From the NCBI RefSeq assembly GCF_029087225.1, contig NZ_JARFJD010000004.1:29958-93957 (forward strand): a stretch of 64,000 nt of DNA, written 5' to 3'. Every line of letters begins with the position of its first letter. Position 1 is the first letter of the stretch. The stretch comes from Limnobacter olei. Lineage in GTDB: Bacteria > Pseudomonadota > Gammaproteobacteria > Burkholderiales > Burkholderiaceae_B. Below the pieces are notes generated by a model. The model did not search any database and was not told the origin of the DNA. It saw nothing but the letters and a program-made list of their open reading frames with translations. Below, in pieces: positions 8,601 to 15,785 of this stretch. Made by a program: the position numbers and the translations under genes.

Positions 8601-10121
8601 TTACGGTGCCGCAGTTGCCGATTCGGCTTGCTTAAAACCTGCGCTGCTTTCATCGAGCGATTCAGTCAATGACAACAAGCGATAAATGGAGATACTTGCG
8701 TCTGTTTCACTTAGAATACGTCGAGTATCGTTCAAGTCGCTGCCCGACACATTTAGGCTTTCACCCTCGACAACAATTCCACCGCCCGCAGTTGCGGCTG
8801 TGGTGTTGGCCAAAATAGTACCCAATTGCAGACTACTGCCACTGAAAGTGTAATTTGCATAGACAACACCATTTTGCTCATCACCATTGTTGGCGCTTGC
8901 ATCAAGATCGGTCACGATAATCATCAAGCGGCTGCTGCTCAAAAAGTGATAGGCAATGGTGCGGGTTGCACGCAAAAAGCTGTGCCTGCCGTTGGTGGGG
9001 TTGGGGGCCCCGGTGGCCAGCGAGTTTTCAGAGCTAAGGTCTTCGATCCACGTACCGACCAGTGTATTTTTCTGATTATTGAAGCGGGTATAGACCAGGT
9101 TACCGTCTGCAAATTGAACCACAAGTTCATCGCCATTGAGTAACAAGGGGCGGTTGTAGATATCCTCATTGGGATCGGTAGAACCTGCTGCGGAACCCGT
9201 GGCATTTGCACGCAGCAAACGATTGTCATTGGGGTTGCGTACCAGGAACTTGCCAATATTGGGGTCGCTGGTCACAGGTGAATCTGAGCGAACGTACACC
9301 ACCCGTCCAATTCTCGCATCAGCCGATACGTTGCCCACTGAATCGTAATCGCCACCCACGAACCGGTTGATCAAAGTACGACCGTCTGATGGTGTGGTGC
9401 AATCGGAGGTACAACCGCGATCAAAGCTAAGCACACTGGTGAAGGAGTCCAGACTTGCGGGTTCAACCGGACCACTGGTGGGTTCAAAGCGGGCCAGCAA
9501 CCAGGTTCCTGCCAATTCATTGCGATAAAAACGCTCAAGCGCGTCATCGGGATTGGCGACTGTGGGTGGGGTATTGTCATCGCGAATAGTATTGTTTCCT
9601 GCGTTGGCGGTTTGCAGGTCTTGCTGAAAATCAGCTGGCGCTTGGGCACACACAGTGATCAGGTTTTCTGTGCTTACGCCTTCAATTGCCGCATTTTGCC
9701 GCAATGTAATAACACCATTGTTGGGGTCGCCGTCTGCATCCACGGTTTGGAACAAAACCGCGATGTTGGCTACTGCATTGGTGCGAGAAGCTTCATCGTT
9801 TGGAAACAGGCTTTCAGCAATGACCGCTGGGGTGATGCGGTTTGCAGCTTCAACAGAAATTTCGACACCCGCAACATTGAAGGTAACCATTTCGCCAGTT
9901 TGAAATTGGAACGATCCATCTGCACCAGTAACGCCATTTGGATTGCTGGGTGTTGAGTAAGGTACGCCGACCATGGGGTCGTCGGTAAGAACACCTGTGG
10001 CCATGGTTGGCGTGGTAGTGCCGCCGCCGGAAGCGGGTGCGGCGGAGCCACCATCACCACCGCCGCAAGCGGAGAGCCCGGCAAGCGCCAGTACAACAGT
10101 AAAAAATTTAATTGATTTCAT
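8601..10121 (-). CDS. Lipoprotein of unknown function, GGGDGG-tailed
   Basis: A 506-residue protein with a lipoprotein signal peptide (FFTVVLALAGLSAC, Cys near 19), a Gly/Ser/Thr linker, then a short beta domain resembling carboxypeptidase-regulatory folds (ATGVLTDDPMVGVPYSTPSNPNG then GADGSFQFQTGEMVTFNVAG, about 42-92). The rest contains Asp/Asn-rich calcium-like loops (DADGDPNNG) and beta-strand stretches such as LAGTWLLARFEPTSG and LVGTWIEDLSS, which look like two related repeats of a lipocalin-like barrel motif. I do not recognise a named family for the whole protein. It stands alone between the polysaccharide block and hipBA. Surface or periplasmic location is likely. Confidence 0.7.
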   Translation of the reverse strand: MKSIKFFTVVLALAGLSACGGGDGGSAAPASGGGTTTPTMATGVLTDDPMVGVPYSTPSNPNGVTGADGSFQFQTGEMVTFNVAGVEISVEAANRITPAVIAESLFPNDEASRTNAVANIAVLFQTVDADGDPNNGVITLRQNAAIEGVSTENLITVCAQAPADFQQDLQTANAGNNTIRDDNTPPTVANPDDALERFYRNELAGTWLLARFEPTSGPVEPASLDSFTSVLSFDRGCTSDCTTPSDGRTLINRFVGGDYDSVGNVSADARIGRVVYVRSDSPVTSDPNIGKFLVRNPNDNRLLRANATGSAAGSTDPNEDIYNRPLLLNGDELVVQFADGNLVYTRFNNQKNTLVGTWIEDLSSENSLATGAPNPTNGRHSFLRATRTIAYHFLSSSRLMIIVTDLDASANNGDEQNGVVYANYTFSGSSLQLGTILANTTAATAGGGIVVEGESLNVSGSDLNDTRRILSETDASISIYRLLSLTESLDESSAGFKQAESATAAP

Positions 10122-10372
10122 TTAAGCTCGCTCCACTCGAATGTAGAAGTTGATTTACCGCAATGGAGTTGTAGAGCAGGAAACAAAATTCAGATAGTGA
10201 GGAATTGCTTACCGGGCTGAGATCAGCTTTTGCGTGTTACTTGCGAGTTACGTTGGAAGTGTTGGTTGGCGACGATATGAGTTTTTTCTAAAATTTTTTC
10301 TTGTAGCGATAATGATTAATACACCCCGCATTTTGGTGGGGGTGGTACCAAGCAGGCGAGCGCTGCCCAAAA
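10122..10372. other. Intergenic stretch between hipA and the lipoprotein gene
   Basis: 251 bases. A weak hairpin on the minus strand (CACCCC...GGGGTG, about 10321-10345), about 30 bases past the hipA stop and without a clear U-tract, may terminate hipBA. The 10122-10250 part should carry the lipoprotein promoter. No ORF with coding character was seen. Confidence 0.3.
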
Positions 10373-11671
10373 TTAAAGGGCTCCACCCAACAACCCTTTG
10401 TTCGCTTTGCGTGTGGCTTCAAGCTCTTTCTGTATCAAAGCGCCTGTTTGCTCGCTTAAACCTACCGCCTTGGCCAAGCTTTCAAACTGAGCAAGGGCAT
10501 GAACAGTGTGCTCAACTATTTGCCTGGCTTCGCCCCAATTCGCAAAACCTGCTGCAGCTGCCAGGCCCTGCACGGCCTTTAACGGCGGCGCTTTGCCAAA
10601 ACCTGCAAATGCGGTGCTGTGCTCGCCGTGGGGGTGGGGGCTAAAGGTGACGTCATAAAAAGGTGCTGGCTGCCAGTGGCCTTTGTCATTTTGCAGAAAC
10701 GCCCAGTTTTTGCTGTGGTCGTCTTGATTGCTCGCCAGCAAATTGAACACAGCGCGCCGAAATTGAAGCTGAGCTGCGGCAGGCGATTTACACAAGCGCC
10801 GGGTAGCCGCAATTAGCACTTGATAATCCAGGCTGGGCAAGCGGAAGTCTGCACCGAGCAAGCCGCATGCGCTGTGCATGTGCATACGACCTGCGGGGCC
10901 TGCCGGGTTGGCAACATAGTCAAAACGCTTTAAAGCCAGCCAAGGGTACTCACGATTGGCATGGCCAGGTTGAACCAAAGTGTGTTGCGGCGGTTCAAGC
11001 TGAAGTTGCTCGGCAAGCTGCAAGTACACCGCTTCGCAAACACCTTCCTCGTGGCCCAAGGGCAAACTTGCGGAAGTAAATTTAACCAACCAGGCTTCAT
11101 CGCCCGCCCTGGGTGCCGTGCTGCAGTTGGCCCAGTTGCCGGGTTGCGCATATATCAAGGCCTTGGGCCTTGCACCACCCGAATTTCCGCTGACCACCAA
11201 GGCTTGCAGCACCTCACCGGTTTGCCCCTCGAACACGGCTTGGGCTTGTTGGCCCAATTCGCAAAGGTCAACATTGCCCTGCGTTATAGCTGCATATTGT
11301 GAATTGGGGGCGTACGCCAAGGCACCCACTGCACCCTGCCCCACAAAGGCCAGGCGGTCCATTTGCGTGAGCAGGTTGGGCAGTATGCCGTGCTGGCGAA
11401 ATACGCGGTCTTGAAGCAGCAGCCCCCAGCCATCGGGCAGGCTATCTGCAAACACACCATGCAGGCCTTGGTGGGGGCCTGCTGGGGCTTGCTGAAGGGC
11501 CAATGTGTTATTCAGCGCGTAAGGCGACAAATTGCCGAAACGGCCCAGGTAATGGTCATGGTACTGAAAGTAAACGCCTTGCCTGTTTTGCGCCAGCGTG
11601 CCCACTTCTACTTGCTGGCCAGTTGACAGGGTGCGGCTTACATTCAGTTTTTGGATGGGTTTAAAACTCAT
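10373..11671 (-). CDS. hipA: HipA-family serine/threonine kinase toxin
   Basis: The 432-residue protein has the full HipA plan: the N-terminal HipA_N/couple_hipA domain (about 5-125, with GVFADSLPDGWG), the ATP-binding Gly-rich loop SGNSGGARPKA (161-171), Lys197 in WLVKF, and the catalytic loop NQDDHSKNW (315-323) followed by YDVTFSP. All catalytic residues look intact. HipA toxins phosphorylate a translation-related target such as glutamyl-tRNA synthetase and induce dormancy; the target of this branch is unknown. Its start overlaps the hipB stop by 11 bases, the usual antitoxin-first operon. It sits at the edge of an accessory island. Confidence 0.93.
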   Translation of the reverse strand: MSFKPIQKLNVSRTLSTGQQVEVGTLAQNRQGVYFQYHDHYLGRFGNLSPYALNNTLALQQAPAGPHQGLHGVFADSLPDGWGLLLQDRVFRQHGILPNLLTQMDRLAFVGQGAVGALAYAPNSQYAAITQGNVDLCELGQQAQAVFEGQTGEVLQALVVSGNSGGARPKALIYAQPGNWANCSTAPRAGDEAWLVKFTSASLPLGHEEGVCEAVYLQLAEQLQLEPPQHTLVQPGHANREYPWLALKRFDYVANPAGPAGRMHMHSACGLLGADFRLPSLDYQVLIAATRRLCKSPAAAQLQFRRAVFNLLASNQDDHSKNWAFLQNDKGHWQPAPFYDVTFSPHPHGEHSTAFAGFGKAPPLKAVQGLAAAAGFANWGEARQIVEHTVHALAQFESLAKAVGLSEQTGALIQKELEATRKANKGLLGGAL

Positions 11672-11975
11672 CGGCCAGCACCTGTTCGATGGTTGTTGGG
11701 TGGGCTAAGGTGTTGTTGTGCCGCTGATTTAGCAACATGGTCAGGCGGTCTATGTTGTCCAGGCACTCCCAAAGCAGCAAAAACTGGCGTAGCGATATTT
11801 GACCGGTGGTTTCAAACTTTTTGATGGTGGGCGCTGGCACAGTGCTGATTTTTTCCAATGCCTGACGAGACAGCTTTTGCTGCTTGCGCAGCCGCTGAAG
11901 GTGCTGGGCCAGCTGATTTTGCAGGTTGGTTTCAGTAGACAAACTGATATTCATTTTAGATACAATAATATCCAT
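11661..11975 (-). CDS. hipB: HipB-family helix-turn-helix antitoxin
   Basis: About 104 residues with an XRE-type HTH (LQRLRKQQKLSRQALEKISTVPAPTIKKFETTG, split here as one region about 25-60) and a C-terminal tail ending LADEF. The first possible ATG (11984) lies inside the -10 box, so it is unlikely. ATG 11975 (MDIIVSKM) would be nearly leaderless, and ATG 11954 (MNISLSTE) would leave a leader of about 20 bases; I give the 11975 start. HipB neutralises HipA and represses its own operon. The perfect inverted repeat at 11959-12012 around the promoter is its probable operator. Confidence 0.85.
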   Translation of the reverse strand: MDIIVSKMNISLSTETNLQNQLAQHLQRLRKQQKLSRQALEKISTVPAPTIKKFETTGQISLRQFLLLWECLDNIDRLTMLLNQRHNNTLAHPTTIEQVLADEF

Positions 11976-12012
11976 TAATGCCAATTATAACATTTCTGGA
12001 TATTATTGTATC
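11959..12012 (-). promoter_or_regulatory. hipBA promoter inside a perfect 15-bp inverted-repeat operator
   Basis: GATACAATAATATCC (11959-11973) and its exact reverse complement (11998-12012) are separated by 24 bases. On the minus strand a TATAAT -10 box (11984-11989) lies in the spacer. One arm covers the expected -35 region and the other covers the transcription start and first codons. The arms end in TATCC/GGATA, the half-sites known from the E. coli HipB operator, but with N24 rather than N8 between them. Binding of HipB here would block the promoter. Confidence 0.8.
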
Positions 12013-12039
12013 TATTTTCTAGGTTGGTATAAGTGCGTT

Positions 12040-12156
12040 TTAGTGGGCACGTCTGCGAAAGAAAATACCCAGCACCAACATGCGGCTATACACGCTGAAC
12101 AGTGTTTCAATTACGGGGTAACCACATACCAGTAACATGGCCGGAACGGCAAATTG
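12040..12156 (-). pseudogene. Relic of a second MraY/WecA-type glycosyltransferase gene
   Basis: In one minus-strand frame this reads AMLLVCGYPVIETLFSVYSR, then MLVLGIFFRRRAH and a stop. The first part matches the intact transferase at 7180-8313 (AMLLVCGYPIIETLFSVYRR) and the second matches its last residues (RRMVRMGVFFRKPVRLAP). The intervening 86 codons are missing, precisely and in frame, with TGCGG at both ends of the corresponding segment in the intact gene. An in-frame TAG at 12157-12159 bounds it upstream. It is a dead paralog fragment that shows this island once held, or recombined with, another polysaccharide gene set. Confidence 0.8.
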
Positions 12157-12426
12157 CTACAGGTAATATTTCGTAATTATTGCACCTGCTTCAAGCCAGG
12201 TTTGTGCGAGTGGGGAATTGGTTGGCAGGGCGAAAGTAATGAGGGTTTTATTTCGCAATACCGTAGAATACCGCCAAGGCGCGGAAACGAGAGTGCCAGT
12301 TACCGGTAACACGGTGAGTGTAGAGCGCTCATGAAACAGGTCGGATTGAATAACCAACGCCGGGCGAGACTTACCAAAATCGCCCTGCGTTGCGAACACC
12401 ACCTGCAACCTAGACAAGCCGGTCAC
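12157..12426 (-). pseudogene. Decayed PemK/MazF-type toxin fragment
   Basis: The ORF contains a recognisable PemK core (VVFATQGDFGKSRPALVIQ, then SDLFHERSTLTVLPVTGTLV), matching the usual VxVxLxGDFGKPRPALVVQSDLF-type sequence. The first few residues (the conserved RGDIV start) are gone, the C-terminal half after about residue 60 no longer resembles the family, and no antitoxin gene precedes it. It overlaps the end of the lipase gene by four bases and abuts the glycosyltransferase relic in the same frame. I regard it as a non-functional remnant, though a start codon is present. Confidence 0.7.
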
Positions 12427-13607
12427 CTTCCCACCAGTTGAATGGCCTGCTTGGCCATGGTGTTTACCGACAGGTGCAACAGGTTAAATACCCAGCGAAT
12501 GGTGGCCACTGAGGCATCGGCCAATGCATGGGTTGAGCGGCCCAGGTAAGCCATGATTGCGTTGAGCATGCCCCCTACCTCTTTGGCTTGTTTGTGGCTG
12601 GCTTGGGCGTAGCGGGCGAGTATTTCGGCCATTTGATCGAGCACCGTGAATGCGCCCGTGCGGTAGTGGCCCACACTGAGCAGGCTTTGAGCACCCAAGC
12701 GGGTCAGCATGTCGTGAATGGCTTTGTTGATCATCTTGAGCAAGCGCCCACTGAACATGGCACCGGGCATTTTGGCGAGTTGTTCAAACTGCCCTGCTTC
12801 TTTGTTGTTGGCGGGGTATAGGGAGTTTTCCAGCTGCTGTTGTTTGCCCTGAGTAAGGCTTTGCATTTGCTTCCAGTTGGCATTGACCATGCCGCCGTAA
12901 CCGTTGGCCAACATGTGTTGCATGGGGTTGATTTTCAGCATACCGCCTTCGAGCAAGTAAGTGCCGTGCACATAGGGCGAGTGTACGAAGGGGTAGCAAG
13001 GCACCATGGTGACAATGTCTGCTTCATTGGCCACGCGGTACACATGGGCGGCTTTCATTTTTTTACTGAGGTGCTCGGCGTACGGCACCATGCCCACGCG
13101 AGGAGCGGCCACCGTGTACAGGTATGAATTCAGGCCCAGTTCAGCGCAAGCCGCTGCATTGAGATTGGCCAACGCACCGCCCAGACTGTGGCCCATGCAG
13201 TGCACTGCGGTGGGTTTGAAACCCAGGTTTTGTTGCTGGATGAATTCATTAAGCTGCTGAACATAGCTTTTGAAGGTGGTGCCAAAGCCTTTGTGAATGG
13301 CGTGCCCGGTGGGGCCGGGAGTTGGAATGGAGTTGATGTCGGTGCCTGCATCAGCCCAAGTGGCTGTGCCACGGGTGGCAATGATGATTTCACGGGAGTG
13401 ACCACCATTGAGCTGCGCCATGAAGCCAAAGCCACTGGAGACGGGAGTGATAAGGCCAGAGGTGGCGGTGATGATTTTGACGCTGTTCTTATTGACGAAC
13501 GGTAACTCGCGACCTAACTGATCCTGTAACAGGCCAATTGGTAGTGACTTTGCCAAATAAGCAAACTGAGATAGGCCGAAGATTTTTGATGGGTTAAGTT
13601 CATTCAT
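12423..13607 (-). CDS. Class 3 lipase-family protein, candidate antibacterial lipase effector
   Basis: Starting at MNELNPSK (13607), the protein has 394 residues. An ATG eight bases inside the upstream gene's end (ATGAATGA) couples the two; longer starts at 13625 or 13703 would overlap more. The lipase core holds IIIATRGTATWADAGTD (about 74-90), the nucleophile elbow MGHSLGGALAN (Ser141), and VYRVANEADIVTMVP with a likely catalytic Asp. A His downstream (HSPYVHGT) may complete the triad. About 150 residues follow the fold, mostly helical with no clear signal peptide at the N-terminus. Pairing with a secreted DUF6795-like protein suggests a type VI-type lipase effector and immunity pair. That role is inference; a plain esterase is possible. 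Confidence 0.8.
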   Translation of the reverse strand: MNELNPSKIFGLSQFAYLAKSLPIGLLQDQLGRELPFVNKNSVKIITATSGLITPVSSGFGFMAQLNGGHSREIIIATRGTATWADAGTDINSIPTPGPTGHAIHKGFGTTFKSYVQQLNEFIQQQNLGFKPTAVHCMGHSLGGALANLNAAACAELGLNSYLYTVAAPRVGMVPYAEHLSKKMKAAHVYRVANEADIVTMVPCYPFVHSPYVHGTYLLEGGMLKINPMQHMLANGYGGMVNANWKQMQSLTQGKQQQLENSLYPANNKEAGQFEQLAKMPGAMFSGRLLKMINKAIHDMLTRLGAQSLLSVGHYRTGAFTVLDQMAEILARYAQASHKQAKEVGGMLNAIMAYLGRSTHALADASVATIRWVFNLLHLSVNTMAKQAIQLVGR

Positions 13608-14085
13608 AGTTTCTGGTAACTCCATTGTTTTGGCATCGAACGATTCGTGCTGATGCTCCTTCTTCAAATTTAGAAAGATCGCAGTCGAGGCGTAAATTCC
13701 CACCTTCAGATTCAGTACCTAGCTGGAAATCGAGCTTCATGAGTGTCCAAATTAGGTAATCTTTGCCATCGAAATTGACGGTTAGAAGCTGATTTACATG
13801 CGGATTAGCCGACAACAAATCGGGCCTCAAAAACCTGCGCTCTTGAACAACTTCAAATTTGAACCGTCCATCGCTGCCAGTAGTCGCCGTGTCGCTGTAT
13901 TTCCCCCCCTCAAACCCGCCGCTGTAGAGTTCTCGCGTTATAACTACGTTGACCAACGGCTTTCCCTGCCAATGAATAAAACCTTCGATAGGCGAGCAAT
14001 ACACAATTTTTCTGAACACAAAGGCCTCCGAGGAAACGGGAGTAAGGGGCAGCAGCAAGACCAGGGCGAACAAGATGCGGTACAT
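13600..14085 (-). CDS. Periplasmic DUF6795-like protein, candidate immunity partner of the lipase
   Basis: A 161-residue protein starting at MYRILFALVLLLPLTPVSSEA, a good signal peptide; the ATG at 14127 would bury it. The mature part (FIHWQGKPLVNVVITRELY..., DTATTGSDGRFKFEVV) is a transthyretin-like or carboxypeptidase-regulatory beta-sandwich, as in DUF6795. Four cysteines suggest disulfides and a periplasmic location. It is the first gene of the pair, and its stop overlaps the lipase start. Periplasmic immunity proteins are known to neutralise type VI lipase effectors, which fits this order and location, but no VgrG, PAAR or Hcp gene is in view. Confidence 0.65.
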   Translation of the reverse strand: MYRILFALVLLLPLTPVSSEAFVFRKIVYCSPIEGFIHWQGKPLVNVVITRELYSGGFEGGKYSDTATTGSDGRFKFEVVQERRFLRPDLLSANPHVNQLLTVNFDGKDYLIWTLMKLDFQLGTESEGGNLRLDCDLSKFEEGASARIVRCQNNGVTRNYE

Positions 14086-14219
14086 GGTTGAAGCCTGCAC
14101 GTATTGAATAAACGAGCACGCTAGCACCGGGTTGGGCTGGAGGCAAAAACAGGGCTGGCTACGTAATCAGGACGGGGGGCATTGCTGCTGGTTGTTGTTT
14201 GAAAATATCAAGTTAGATA

Positions 14220-14240
14220 AACTAGTCAGATAACTAGTCA
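14220..14240 (+). promoter_or_regulatory. Direct repeat AACTAGTCA x2, probable operator of the phd-vapC pair
   Basis: AACTAGTCA at 14220-14228 and 14232-14240, twelve bases apart, each with the palindrome ACTAGT. They sit just upstream of AGGA (14244) and the antitoxin ATG (14255), where Phd-type antitoxins usually bind to repress their own operon. Confidence 0.5.
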
Positions 14241-14254
14241 TTTAGGATAAATTT

Positions 14255-14515
14255 ATGCAAACATGGCCCGTACAGGATGCAAAAGCCAGATTCAGCGAGC
14301 TACTGGACACCTGCCTGCGTGATGGCCCACAAGCGGTAAGCAGACGCGGCCAGGAACAAGCAGTGTTGGTACCCATGGTGGAATGGTTGCGGCTTACCCA
14401 AAAAAACCAGCCAGGCGTGAAAGATTTGCTACTGGCCAAGGAGGCCCGTACGGAATACCTTGTACCCCCGAGAGGGCAGCTTAAGCGCCGAAAAGCCACC
14501 GGACAGGAAGGCTGA
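14255..14515 (+). CDS. Phd/YefM-family antitoxin
   Basis: The 86-residue protein opens with WPVQDAKARFSELLDTCLRDG, followed by PQAVSRRGQEQAVLVPMVEW, the classic Phd/YefM DNA-binding fold that reads the protein's own operator. The C-terminal third (PPRGQLKRRKATGQEG) is basic and probably the toxin-wrapping tail. AGGA seven bases upstream supports the start. It ends three bases before a PIN-domain toxin gene. Two AACTAGTCA repeats upstream are the likely operator. Pairing of a Phd antitoxin with a VapC/FitB toxin is a common combination. Confidence 0.88.
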   Translation: MQTWPVQDAKARFSELLDTCLRDGPQAVSRRGQEQAVLVPMVEWLRLTQKNQPGVKDLLLAKEARTEYLVPPRGQLKRRKATGQEG

Positions 14516-14518
14516 ACC

Positions 14519-14923
14519 ATGTACCTTCTGGACACCAACGTTATTTCAGAACTACGAAAAGCAAAACCCCACGGAGCCGTGTTGGCGTGGATCAAGAACA
14601 TTCCCGAGCATTTGCTTTACCTTAGCGCATATACGCTGGCTGAAATTCAAAGCGGAATCGACAGGACTCGAGAACAAGATGAGAACAAAGCCAAGGAAAT
14701 AGAACTGTGGCTGAACAAATTGGAAGCAACGTTTAAGGTACTACCCATGGATGCCAAATGCTTTCGAGTATGGGCAAAATTAATGCATCGGGAAACAGAC
14801 ACAGCACTTGAAGATGCAATGATTGCAGCCACGGCCCTTGCTAACCGGTTAACGGTGGTAACCCGCAACACGAAAGACTTTACCCGGTTTGATGTGCCGC
14901 TGCTGAACCCATTTTCGAGTTAA
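14519..14923 (+). CDS. vapC: PIN-domain RNase toxin (VapC/FitB type)
   Basis: The 134-residue PIN protein shows the acidic quartet pattern: MYLLDTNVISELRKAKP (Asp near 5), LSAYTLAEIQSGI (Glu near 42), LEDAMIAATALANRLTVVTRNTKDF (Asp near 99 and near 117). Proteins of this family are magnesium-dependent ribonucleases, often cutting tRNA or rRNA. It follows the Phd gene by three bases, forming a toxin-antitoxin pair. All catalytic positions look intact, so it is likely active. Confidence 0.9.
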   Translation: MYLLDTNVISELRKAKPHGAVLAWIKNIPEHLLYLSAYTLAEIQSGIDRTREQDENKAKEIELWLNKLEATFKVLPMDAKCFRVWAKLMHRETDTALEDAMIAATALANRLTVVTRNTKDFTRFDVPLLNPFSS

Positions 14924-14969
14924 AGGCTGAGCGTGAATGCAACACTGTGAGCAGCGAAGTAAAGCGGCA

Positions 14970-15025
14970 ACACTTTTATGCGCCAATTAGTGCGGATGAT
15001 TACATTTTTATGCGCGTGAAAGTGT
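14970..15025. repeat. Repeats ACA(C/T)TTTTATGCGC x2 with an ACACTTT/AAAGTGT inverted pair
   Basis: ACACTTTTATGCGC (14970-14983) and ACATTTTTATGCGC (15002-15015) are direct repeats 32 bases apart with one mismatch. ACACTTT (14970-14976) is also inverted at 15019-15025 (AAAGTGT). No gene uses this segment. Multiple short terminal repeats like these occur at ends of IS21-type elements, so it may be the end of a lost insertion sequence; it could also be an operator. Confidence 0.5.
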
Positions 15026-15073
15026 AAACCAACAAAAAGCCAAATGCTTGCGGTGCGCCCTAAAGCCTGATAA

Positions 15074-15097
15074 TGTACACACTAATATGTACACACT
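15074..15097 (+). promoter_or_regulatory. Direct repeat TGTACACACT x2, probable vapBC operator
   Basis: TGTACACACT at 15074-15083 and 15088-15097, fourteen bases apart, each with the palindrome TGTACA, just before the vapB ribosome binding site. A candidate promoter is TTGCGG (15048) with TAATGT (15071) at 17-base spacing, which the repeats would overlap. VapB proteins typically repress from such sites. Confidence 0.55.
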
Positions 15098-15108
15098 CAG
15101 AGGTGCCA

Positions 15109-15378
15109 ATGGCTTCACCTGTCTCTACTACTCGGGTTTTCAACAACGGCAACAGCCAAGCGGTGCGCATTCCCGCCGAGTTTCGCTTGAATACTGACCA
15201 GGTTCAAATTAGCCGCAATGAGCACGGCGACCTTGTTATTCACCCGATACCTGCCGAGCGCGGGCAGGCTTTGTTGCAGGCACTGCAAGCTTTGGGTGAA
15301 GTTGACGAGCAATTTATCGCTGCACTGGAAGCCGAGCAGGAGAACAGCCAACCCATGCAAGATCGCGAGACGCTGTGA
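15109..15378 (+). CDS. vapB: VapB-type AbrB-fold antitoxin
   Basis: Starting at MASPVSTTRVFNNGNSQAV, it has 89 residues; AGAGG lies just upstream, while the ATG at 15073 would run through the operator repeats. The first 50 residues are a swapped-hairpin AbrB/SpoVT DNA-binding domain (NNGNSQAVRIPAEF). The acidic helical tail (ALGEVDEQFIAALEAEQ) would bind the toxin. It overlaps the toxin start by four bases (GTGA). Confidence 0.9.
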   Translation: MASPVSTTRVFNNGNSQAVRIPAEFRLNTDQVQISRNEHGDLVIHPIPAERGQALLQALQALGEVDEQFIAALEAEQENSQPMQDRETL

Positions 15379-15785
15379 TTTACTTGCTTGACACCAACAT
15401 TCTGATTTACCTGATCAAAAATCAACCACCGACCATTGCGCAGAAAGTAAATTCGCTACCAACAGATGCAAAACTGGCCATGAGTTTTATTACCTGGGCT
15501 GAACTGTTGAAGGGTGCAGAGCGCAGCAACCGCAAGCCAGAAACCTTGCGCAGGCTTGATCAACTGGCCCAGCAGATCCATGTGATGTACCCGGGCGGCC
15601 CGGCGATATGCAAGCACTATGCAGAACAATTTATGCAATTGAAAGATGCGGGAACTCCCATAGGAGCAAATGACTTGTGGATTGCGTGCCATGCACTGGC
15701 CGAGAATGCAACGCTGGTAACCCACAACACCAAAGAATTTTTAAGAGTGAAAGGGCTGGCGGTTGAGGATTGGGTGGCTGAATAG
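15375..15785 (+). CDS. vapC: VapC-type PIN-domain RNase toxin
   Basis: A 136-residue PIN toxin with a GTG start overlapping the vapB stop. Key parts are MIYLLDTNILIYLIKNQPP (Asp near 6), MSFITWAELLKGAERS (Glu near 43) and IGANDLWIACHALAENATL, then VTHNTKEF (Asp near 100). It closely resembles the tRNA-fMet-cleaving VapC group in layout, though the target cannot be assigned. The coding density and codon use match vapB. It is the second PIN toxin within 1 kb. Confidence 0.9.
   Translation: MIYLLDTNILIYLIKNQPPTIAQKVNSLPTDAKLAMSFITWAELLKGAERSNRKPETLRRLDQLAQQIHVMYPGGPAICKHYAEQFMQLKDAGTPIGANDLWIACHALAENATLVTHNTKEFLRVKGLAVEDWVAE

Noticed and set aside
12157-12426. PemK ORF as a working toxin
   Set aside because: It lacks the conserved start and the C-terminal half, and no antitoxin is next to it.
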